A stretch of DNA of 22,242 nucleotides. Origin: Acidimicrobiales bacterium (GTDB lineage: Bacteria > Actinomycetota > Acidimicrobiia > Acidimicrobiales > Poriferisodaliceae). Shown here piece by piece: positions 14,650 to 21,167 of the stretch. The DNA lies in NCBI GenBank assembly GCA_020631315.1, contig JAHDHM010000014.1, positions 1 through 22,242 of the forward strand, given 5' to 3'. Position numbers and translations under genes: made by a program. Every line of letters begins with the position of its first letter. The stretch's first letter is position 1. The notes beneath the pieces are model-generated. The model searched no databases and was not told the DNA's origin. It saw only the letters and a program-made list of their open reading frames with translations.

Positions 14650-16131
14650 GTGCGAACAGCTGCTCGGGTGAACCGGACGACCCCGTCGTCGATGGGCTGC
14701 TCGACGATCAGCTCACGGTCGGCGGACAACAGCTGCGGGTTCAGCCACGGCGCACGGTCGCCCTGCTTGGGCAACATCGGCATCATCCGGGCCATGTAGC
14801 CGGCCGAGAAGTCGTCGATGAAGGGCCGCGCGGCCATGTCCTCGTCACCGGAGCGCAGCGTCGGCGTCGCGATGTCGTTCCTGCTGTCCGTGAGGTGGTT
14901 CAGCAACCGGGTGACGTAGCCGCACGTGATGTCGGCCCGCAGCGTCCACGATGCGTTGATGTACCCGAACGACGACACCAGGTTCGGCACCCCTGAGTAC
15001 GACAGGCCCTTGTAGGTCCACGTCTGGGAGAAGTCGACCTCGCGGCCGTCGACGGTGACCGAGTCCATGTCGCCGATCGTGACGAGCTGGAGTCCGGTCG
15101 CCGTGACGATCACGTCGGCGTCGATCCGGTCGCCCGAGGTGAGCACGATGCCGTCAGCGTCGAAGCGTTCGATGTGGTCGGTCACCACCGACGCTGCGCC
15201 GCTGTTGACGGCCTCGTAGAGATCGGCGTTCGGGATCAAGCACAGGCGCTGGTCCCACGGGTCGTACTCGGGGGAGAAGTGGGTGTCGACGTCGACGTCG
15301 GGCATGCCCTTGCGCACGCCGTCGAGCAACTTCTCGCGGATCTTGTCCGGGCGCTTGCGGGTCTGTTGGTAGAACCACTCGCCCAATCGCATGTTCTTCC
15401 AGCGGGTGGCTCGGTAGGCGAGATGGTCCGGGAGGATCTTGCCCAACAAGTTGGCGATGGGGTCCCGGTCGGGTCGTGACACCACGTAGGTCGGTGAGCG
15501 CTGGAGCATCGTCACGTGGGCGGCGGTGTCGGCCATGGCCGGCACCAGCGTCATTGCGGTCGACGATCCGCTTGCCCGCGTGATCGAAGTCCTTCGGCCA
15601 GCTCTGCGGGTGGACGATCTCGCCCCGGAACTCGTCGCGACCCTCGAAGTCGGGCGTGTAGCCGCCCTTGTACGAGTAGTAGCCCGAGCACATGAACAGG
15701 AAGCGACCTTCGACGGTCTGCTCGGACACGGAGCCGTCGTCGGCGGTGACGTCGACCGTGAGGGTCCACGTCGCCGACTCGGAGGACCAGGCGGCGGATC
15801 GCACCTGGTGCCGGTAGCGGATCTGTTGGTCGATCCCGTACTCGGCGGCGGTCTCCTCGAGGTAGCGCAGGATCGACGGGCCGTCGGCGATGGCCTTGGC
15901 GTCGGTCCACGGCTTGAAGCTGTAGCCGAGCGTGTGCATGTCGCTGTCGCTGCGGACGCCGGGATAGCGGAACAGGTCCCACGTGCCGCCGAGCCGATCG
16001 CGTCCTTCGAGGATCACGTACGAGTGGTCGGGGCAGTCGCGCTGCAGGTGGTAGCCGGCGCCGATGCCCGAGATGCCGGCACCGACGACGAGCACGTCGA
16101 GCACGCCGGTGTCGGTCGAGGCGTGGCGCAT
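14646..16131 (-). pseudogene. Class B flavin-dependent (Baeyer-Villiger type) monooxygenase broken by an internal deletion
   Basis: The N-terminal part (ATG 16131, about 190 codons) has the FAD-binding loop VVGAGISGIGAGYHL, then RLGGTWDLFRYPGVRSDSDM and the fingerprint FRGEIVHPQSWP (F-x-G-x-x-x-H-x-x-x-W). It reads AGKRIV and then should enter the second Rossmann motif (V-I-G-S-G-A-T). Instead only GACC remains (15558-15561), and similarity resumes in another frame at AMTLVPAMADTAAHVTMLQRSPTYV, running about 303 residues to TGA 14646. Adding 17 nt restores one frame of roughly 500 residues, the normal size. So about six residues of the NADPH-binding loop are lost along with the frame. The start overlaps the crotonase stop (TGATG). 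Intact relatives oxygenate ketones, steroids or sulfides. Confidence 0.82.
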
Positions 16132-16973
16132 CAGAGACCGTCGCTCAGGGGGAAGAGATCCGGGTACTCCGGCGTGCGCTGTTCCATCTGGGCGGAGAAG
16201 GCCTCTCCCATGTCGTCGGTGTCGAACATGGCGGCGTTCCAGTTGGCGATGTACTCGAGGCTGTCGGCGACGCCGTGATCACGCGTGAAGTGCATCGAGG
16301 CCTTGGTGCCCCAGATGGCCATCGGGCTCTTCGTCGCGATCTGGGCGGCGATGTCGTGGACTGCCGACATCATCGCCTCGTGGTCGGGGTAGACGGCGTT
16401 GACGAACCCGTGGGCGAGGGCCTCCTGCGCGCTCCACTTGCGGCCGGTGAAGGCGAGTTCCTTCACGATGCCCTCGGCGACGAGCTTGGGCATCCGCTGG
16501 AGGGTGCCCACGTCGGCGGTCATGCCGATGTTGATCTCGGCGATGGTGAAGTAGGCGTCCTCGGTGGCGTAGCGCATGTCGCCGGCCGACACCATGTCGA
16601 TGCCTGCGCCGACACAGGCGCCCTGGATGGCGCACAGCACCGGCACACGCGCCCGCTCCAGCGCGGTGAACGAGTCCTGCAGCTTCATGGCGGTCGACCG
16701 GAAGCGTTCGTTGCGGCGGCTGCGGTGGCCGCTCATCCCGGGACGGATGTCCTCCTGGGTGGCGAAGACGCTGAGGTCCATGCCGGCGCAGTAGTTGCGT
16801 CCTTCGGCGGCGAGCACGATGGCCCGCACGGAGCCCGATGCCGACATCTCGTCGACGATCTGGGGCAGCTCGCGCCAGTAGGCGGCGATCATCGAGTTGG
16901 CCTTCTCGGGGCGGTTGGCGGTGATGTGGCCGACCTGGTCGACGATCTCGACGTCGAAGCACTCGTGACCCAT
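16131..16973 (-). CDS. Crotonase-family protein, probable delta3,5-delta2,4-dienoyl-CoA isomerase
   Basis: This 280-residue enoyl-CoA hydratase/isomerase-superfamily protein most resembles mammalian ECH1. CAGMDLSVF (62-70) forms part of the CoA/oxyanion site, and IQGACVGAGIDMVSAGDMRYATEDAYFTIAEINIGMTADVGTLQRMPK covers the second oxyanion glycine and the active site. Three acidic residues, D126, E146 and D154, match rat ECH1 Asp176, Glu196 and Asp204 with identical spacing (20 and 8). The C-terminal SRDH-like segment FTRDHGVADSLEYIANWN is also shared. It would shift double bonds during beta-oxidation of polyunsaturated acyl-CoAs. ATG 16973 has GGAGAG upstream. It heads the group with the monooxygenase and the WYL regulator, suggesting lipid or steroid catabolism. 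Confidence 0.88.
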   Translation of the reverse strand: MGHECFDVEIVDQVGHITANRPEKANSMIAAYWRELPQIVDEMSASGSVRAIVLAAEGRNYCAGMDLSVFATQEDIRPGMSGHRSRRNERFRSTAMKLQDSFTALERARVPVLCAIQGACVGAGIDMVSAGDMRYATEDAYFTIAEINIGMTADVGTLQRMPKLVAEGIVKELAFTGRKWSAQEALAHGFVNAVYPDHEAMMSAVHDIAAQIATKSPMAIWGTKASMHFTRDHGVADSLEYIANWNAAMFDTDDMGEAFSAQMEQRTPEYPDLFPLSDGL

Positions 16974-17041
16974 GGGACTCTCCAGTTGCGACGGGGCGTC
17001 CGTTCAGCTTGGCAGCCCGATGGGACGGCGCGTGAACCGAC

Positions 17042-17063
17042 CGGCAGCGCGACGCGGCTGCCG
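17042..17063 (-). terminator. Hairpin after the spermidine-synthase-like gene
   Basis: CGGCAGC (17042-17048) pairs with GCTGCCG (17057-17063) around an 8-nt loop, starting 2 bp beyond the minus-strand stop at 17066. Its position fits a terminator separating this gene from the crotonase operon. There is no U-tract. Confidence 0.5.
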
Positions 17064-17065
17064 CG

Positions 17066-18514
17066 TCAGCGGGTGTGCACGAGTCGGTCGACGGGGGCGT
17101 GGTCGTCGGTGAGCACGAGGCCTGTGTCGACACGTGCGCGGACGTCGTCGGTGTCGGCGAAACGGCCGGCCTCGGGGTCGAGCTGCACGTTCGGCAGCGT
17201 GGTGCGTGCGGCGAGGAGGATCTGGTTGACGGGTCGTGCCGTTGGCTGTGGTGGCAGCACGAGCGCCAGATCGTCGAAGTGTTCGGCCAGGGTTGCGAGC
17301 TCCGCTGCGACGAACTCCGACGATCCGCCGTCGATCACGTTCATGGCGTACACGCCATCGTCGTCGAGCACTCGGGCGATCTCGGCGACGAACTCGGTCG
17401 TCGTGAGGTGCCACGGAACCGCCAGGCTCGCGAACGCGTCGCCGATGACGAGGTCGAACGAGTCGGTCTCGAGGTCCACGATGGCCAGCCGTGCATCGCC
17501 GGTGATGACGTCGATGCCCTGCCCGGTGACGAGGCCGAGCTCGTCGGTGGCGACGTCCACCAGGGTCGGGTCGATCTCGAGCACGACGGACGACGAGCCC
17601 GGGCGGACGGCGTCGATGTAGGTCGGCATCGTGAAGCCGCCGCCGCCGATGTGCAGGACCCGAAGCGGTCCGGCTGGCAGGGCGTCCACGACGGAGCCGA
17701 GCAGTTGGACGTACCGCAGGTCGAGGTGGGTCGGGTCGTCGAGGTCGACGCGGGCGTGCACCAGGTCGTCGAGACGGAGCGTGACCAACGACGGATCCTC
17801 TGCGTCGATCTCGACCGCGCCGCAGTAGTAGGTCGACTCGAAGTCGCACGGGGTGCCGGTCGCTGCGGCGAGACCGAGAGCGACGGCGACACCGGCGGCG
17901 GCCACGGGGTCGGGGCGGCCACGGCGGCGCCATGACAGGGCAGCGCCCCACACGACGAGTGCCGCGCCGACGAGCACGACGATGAGGCGGCTGGGGATCC
18001 ACGCCACCAGTACGAAGCCGGTGACGAACGTGCCGACGAGTGCCCCGACGGTGCCCGCAGCAGAGAGCGTGCCCACGACCTCGCCGGTGCGGCTCAGGTC
18101 GTCGAGCCGGAGCTTCGCCACCATCGGGCTGACCGCGCTCAGCACGGCAGCAGGTGCGGTGAAGGCGAAGAGTGCGAGGGCCACGACCGCCACGGGACCG
18201 TTGCCGATCTCGGGTCCGAGGAACGAGACGACCGGGAGGGACAGCCAGGCGAGCGCGCCACCCAGGACGAGCGTCGGGCCGATCAGCAGCGACGGGTCGC
18301 GGCTGTCAGCGAGGTGTCCGCCGATCGTGTTGCCGACGGCGATGCCGGCCAGCACCGTGCCGATGATCGCGGTGAACGTCTCGAGCGACACACCCACGTA
18401 CGGAGCGACGAGCCGACCGGCGACGATCTCGAGGACCAGCACCGCCGCCGAGGTCATGAAGACCAGCAGCTGTGCTTGTCGCAGCGGGATCGCGACACCT
18501 CCGGTGTCGCTCAC
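17066..18514 (-). CDS. Integral membrane protein with C-terminal spermidine-synthase-like domain
   Basis: This 482-residue protein has about six or seven hydrophobic helices in residues ~12-220 (for example LLVFMTSAAVLVLEIVAGRL and FTAIIGTVLAGIAVGNTIGG), the pattern usually labelled 'fused MFS/spermidine synthase'. Residues ~225-480 are a Rossmann-type methyltransferase/aminopropyltransferase fold: RVLHIGGGGFTMP (285-297), VVLEIDPTLVDVA (310-322), TGDARLAI and DLVIGDAFAS (354-363). Polyamine synthesis is not established for these fusions, and the soluble family's catalytic context is only partly kept, so I would not claim spermidine synthase activity. GTG 18514 is the likely start, 25 bp after the nitroreductase stop, so the two probably form an operon. 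Confidence 0.82.
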   Translation of the reverse strand: MSDTGGVAIPLRQAQLLVFMTSAAVLVLEIVAGRLVAPYVGVSLETFTAIIGTVLAGIAVGNTIGGHLADSRDPSLLIGPTLVLGGALAWLSLPVVSFLGPEIGNGPVAVVALALFAFTAPAAVLSAVSPMVAKLRLDDLSRTGEVVGTLSAAGTVGALVGTFVTGFVLVAWIPSRLIVVLVGAALVVWGAALSWRRRGRPDPVAAAGVAVALGLAAATGTPCDFESTYYCGAVEIDAEDPSLVTLRLDDLVHARVDLDDPTHLDLRYVQLLGSVVDALPAGPLRVLHIGGGGFTMPTYIDAVRPGSSSVVLEIDPTLVDVATDELGLVTGQGIDVITGDARLAIVDLETDSFDLVIGDAFASLAVPWHLTTTEFVAEIARVLDDDGVYAMNVIDGGSSEFVAAELATLAEHFDDLALVLPPQPTARPVNQILLAARTTLPNVQLDPEAGRFADTDDVRARVDTGLVLTDDHAPVDRLVHTR

Positions 18515-18539
18515 CTCGCTGTTGGCGTCCGCAGCGGCA

Positions 18540-18926
18540 TCAGGACAGTGTGACCGACGCGACCGTCAGCGGACCGCGATCGATCGAGGCGGTTCCCTCG
18601 CGACGGCGACCGCCGACCCACACGGCGACCTCGCCGTCGGCTTCGGCGTTCTTGGTCCACTGCGAGTCGTCTCGCACGGTGGAGGTGATGACCCTGTCGC
18701 CGAGGCGAGCGGCCACGAGCGGCACGCTGCGGGTCTTCCCAGATGTGCGGCCGGTCGTCTCGAGCACCACGAGCCCCAGGCCGATCGGGAGGGGCGAGCC
18801 GACTCCGCGCTTCACCGCAGGTTCCACGACCGAGTTCAGCAGGCGAAAGCCGCGTCGAGTCAGGTCGCGACGGAGGTTCTGTGCTTGTCGAAGAACCGGT
18901 GTGTTGCAGGAGGACGAGTCGGTCAC
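18540..18926 (-). CDS. DDN-like F420-dependent nitroreductase family protein (DUF385)
   Basis: This small protein (128 residues from GTG 18926) carries the family core VVLETTGRTSGKTRSVPLVAARLGDRVITSTVRDDSQWTKNAEADGEVAVWVGGR, matching the T-G-R-x-S-G-K/R-x-R-x-x-P-L motif and the following beta-barrel strands that bind deazaflavin F420. The typical A-N-P segment is replaced by NAEADGEVAVW. Family members reduce quinones or nitro compounds, or act in redox and lipid metabolism. The start is uncertain: the frame is open to 19022, overlapping the divergent selenoprotein gene, and none of the candidate starts has a good ribosome site. It precedes the membrane spermidine-synthase-like gene by 25 bp. 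Confidence 0.72.
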   Translation of the reverse strand: MTDSSSCNTPVLRQAQNLRRDLTRRGFRLLNSVVEPAVKRGVGSPLPIGLGLVVLETTGRTSGKTRSVPLVAARLGDRVITSTVRDDSQWTKNAEADGEVAVWVGGRRREGTASIDRGPLTVASVTLS

Positions 18927-18991
18927 GGTGAGGAGAACGTCGCCGCGGTGCGGCGCATTCCCCGACGTGGACGGGGAGCGGGCACACTGGC

Positions 18992-20089
18992 GTGATGTTG
19001 CTGACGTCATCACGGGTCGCACCCGACGAGTTCCTCGGCGCCACGGGCTGGGAGTCCAAGCCCGAAGGCATGTGCAAGGAGGATCGGTGTGTGCCGGTGC
19101 CGGGCGCAGTCGGCGACGACGGCCTGCTCGACGTCGCTGCGATCGCCGAGCGGCTGCGCATGTCGCTGGTGCACGACGAGTCGGCCGACGTGTGGGCCCT
19201 CGGTCCCGAAGGCGGCGGGCGTGCGTTGTCCTCGGCGACCGTGCCCCCGATCACGCTGCCTGATGCAGACGGCAACCCGTTCGACCTGACGTCGCTGCAC
19301 GGGCGAAAGGTGCTGCTCGTCGCCTGGGCCAGCTGGTGAGCCTGCCGTCATGACCTGCCCGTGTGGCAGGCACTGCACAACGAACTGGAGCCCCTCGGCG
19401 TCACCGTCGTGACCGTCGCGTTGGATCTCGATCCGTCGAAGGCACGTCCGTGGATCGAGGCTGCGGCACCGGAGGGCTCGGCACTGCCGACGCATCCGTC
19501 CCTGATCGACGGTGACCACTCGGTCGATGAACTGCTGGGAATCCAGAACGTGCCGATGGCCGTCTGGATCGACGAGTCGGGCACGCTCGTGCGGCCCGCC
19601 GAGGCCGCGTCGATCGAGGTCAGCGCGCTGCGCTCGATGGAGATCACCGACGATCTGCCCGAGCGGATGAAGATGGCGCTGACCGAGATCAAGGCGATGC
19701 CCGACACCGCCGAGGCGTACCGTGCCGCGATCGTCGACTGGGCGACCCACGGCGCCGACAGCGTGTTCGCGATGACGCCTGATCAGGTGGTCGCTGCGTC
19801 GCAGCCTCGTCCGATCGAGCACAGCCGTGCGGCAGCGTGCTTCGACCTCGGTGTCGCCGCCGAGCGTCGTGGAGATCGGGAGGCGGCTCGTGGCTGGTGG
19901 CGCCAGGCCCATGAGCTGCATCCGGAGAACTGGACGTACAAGCGGCAGGCGTGGACCCTCGAGTCGACGCCCGAGGGCGAGGCGTCGGACATGGCCCAGG
20001 AGGTCGGCGACGTCTACGGCACCAGCTGGCTCGACGAGGTCATCAAGCAGGGCGGCGGCGCCAAGTACTCGGTGGTGCCGGAGCTGTAG
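18992..20089 (+). CDS. Selenocysteine-containing redoxin (thioredoxin fold) with U-x-C motif
   Basis: Reading the in-frame TGA at 19337-19339 as selenocysteine gives 365 residues with Sec at 116 (GTG 18992) or 364 with Sec 115 (ATG 18995). The flanking sequence VLLVAWASW-U-ACRHDLPVW is a redoxin active site in which Sec takes the place of the first Cys and C118 follows two residues later. Residues ~1-75 are a separate N-terminal region with GMCKEDRCVPVP, containing two more Cys. Residues ~84-220 are the AhpC/TlpA-like domain (PPITLPDADGNPFDLTSLHGRKVLLVAW, then VPMAVWIDESGTLVRP). The C-terminus is helical and TPR-like (FDLGVAAERRGDREAARGWWRQAHEL). A peroxidase or disulfide-reductase role is likely. 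The ribosome site is poor (GGGGAG 13-16 nt upstream), so the exact start is unsure. I see no clear signal peptide. Confidence 0.88.
19337..19370 (+). promoter_or_regulatory. Selenocysteine codon and bacterial SECIS element (redoxin)
   Basis: The UGA (19337-19339) is followed by a 14-nt spacer and a perfect 6-bp stem CCTGCC/GGCAGG (19354-19359 and 19365-19370) closing the loop CGTGT (19360-19364), which contains GU. The distance and stem length equal those in the peroxidase gene. Confidence 0.75.
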
Positions 20090-20119
20090 GCCCGCAGCGC
20101 GGGGTCAGCCGAGCAGCTC
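20081..20119. terminator. Hairpin spanning the convergent gene ends
   Basis: Outer arms GAGCTG (20081-20086) and CAGCTC (20114-20119) enclose an inner hairpin CCCGC-AGC-GCGGG (20091-20103). The structure covers the stop codons of both convergent genes, which are only 15 bp apart, and may terminate both. There is no U-tract. Confidence 0.4.
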
Positions 20120-21118
20120 GACCACGCCGATGCAGGACTCGCCGCCGGCTGCGTAGAACAGGTACGTCCGCCCGTCGGTCTCGAGGAGCGCCGGGTCTCT
20201 GAGCTGGTTCACGACTCCGAGCGAGGCGCTGCGGAGCGACCGTTCGTTCGGCGCGTCGGCGCCTTCCCAGTCGTACTCGGGACGCAGGACCTCGGCCGGT
20301 GCCGACTCGTGCCAGGCCCGCCAGTCCGACGTCGTGTCGATCGTCGACATCAGGATCCGTTCGGGCGCATCGCCCACTCGCGTCCAGAACACTCGCAGGT
20401 GCCCCGGTCGGACCTGGATGGCGAAGTGACGCATGGCCGGCTCGAAGAGCATCGGCCCGACCTCGGCGGTGTCCAACGGGCTGCCGAGACCGCCGGGGAA
20501 GCGGTAGAGCTGGCCGGGCATGGCCATGCCGTACGTGGTGCCGTCGGTCTCGAACACCCGCAGGTACGTCCGCTCGAGCGTCGGCGGCTGCGCGGTGAAG
20601 GTCATACCGTCGTCCGAGGTCGCCATCCTCGTGACCTGGGTACCGACGTCGATCAGTCCGTGGAAGTACATGACGAGTCGCCGCCGTTCGTGGTCGACGT
20701 GCACGTCCGGCGAGGCGATGTGGGGCGTGCTGATCTCGTCCAGCAGCGGGAGCATGATCGGCCCGACATGGAGCTCGTAGAAGCGCTCGACCACAGCGAG
20801 CTGCTCGTCACTGACGCGCGGCGCCTCGGTCGGGAACAGCGAGTCGGCCAGCTGCAGCGAGCCGGGCGGGTGCACGCTCCACGGCCCCTCGACGTGATCG
20901 GCGTACGCGAGGCGGATGTAGCTGCCCTTGTGGTCGGCGAACCAGCAGTGGAAGCGCCCGAGCCGACTGTCCGCCCACTCCGGCATCTCCACCACGGACG
21001 GCCCTTGGATGTTGTCGCCGATGCTCGGATGCGACCCCGGATGGATGATCGTTCCGTCGACGATGCGGCGGACGGTTGGTCTCGTCGGAGCGATGTCGCC
21101 GTCGAACCTGGAAGTCAC
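20105..21118 (-). CDS. Five-bladed beta-propeller glycosidase-like protein
   Basis: This 337-residue protein resembles the GH43/GH32-type propeller fold. Repeated blade motifs include GPSVVEMPEWADSRLGRFHCWFADHKGSYIRLAYADHVEGPW near the N-terminus, SPDVHVDHERRRLVMYFHG in the middle, and RDPALLETDGRTYLFYAAGGESCIGVVEL at the C-terminus. These have the D-P/S-x-x-x-x-x-G-x-x-Y/F-x-x-Y/F pattern of such blades. No signal peptide is seen, so it would be cytoplasmic. Substrate and catalytic acids cannot be assigned with confidence, and it may not be catalytic. GTG 21118 is the likely start: no Shine-Dalgarno is present, but a TACGGT -10-like element ends 6 nt upstream, suggesting a leaderless mRNA. 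It ends 15 bp from the convergent selenoprotein gene. Confidence 0.78.
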   Translation of the reverse strand: MTSRFDGDIAPTRPTVRRIVDGTIIHPGSHPSIGDNIQGPSVVEMPEWADSRLGRFHCWFADHKGSYIRLAYADHVEGPWSVHPPGSLQLADSLFPTEAPRVSDEQLAVVERFYELHVGPIMLPLLDEISTPHIASPDVHVDHERRRLVMYFHGLIDVGTQVTRMATSDDGMTFTAQPPTLERTYLRVFETDGTTYGMAMPGQLYRFPGGLGSPLDTAEVGPMLFEPAMRHFAIQVRPGHLRVFWTRVGDAPERILMSTIDTTSDWRAWHESAPAEVLRPEYDWEGADAPNERSLRSASLGVVNQLRDPALLETDGRTYLFYAAGGESCIGVVELLG

Positions 21119-21124
21119 GGTGCA

Positions 21125-21130
21125 ACCGTA
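21125..21130 (-). promoter_or_regulatory. Candidate leaderless -10 element
   Basis: On the minus strand TACGGT (TANNNT) ends 6 nt before GTG 21118, which puts the expected transcription start at or next to the start codon. The absence of a Shine-Dalgarno sequence agrees with a leaderless transcript. Confidence 0.4.
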
Positions 21131-21153
21131 GGTGGTCTGCGTCGTTGACTTCT

Positions 21154-21159
21154 GGGAGG
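21154..21159 (+). promoter_or_regulatory. Ribosome binding site of the secreted repeat protein
   Basis: GGGAGG lies 8 nt before ATG 21168 and decides this start over the in-frame ATG at 21186. Confidence 0.6.
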
Positions 21160-21167
21160 CTGAGCAG

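Noticed and set aside
15555..15567. Selenocysteine or programmed frameshift as the explanation for the split monooxygenase
   Set aside because: The halves are in different frames and no TGA lies at the junction. A whole conserved loop is missing, which recoding cannot supply; a deletion fits better.
16275..17621. 448-codon plus-strand frame opposite the crotonase and spermidine-synthase-like gene
   Set aside because: It spans two well-supported minus-strand genes and an intergenic hairpin, and the translation has no motifs.
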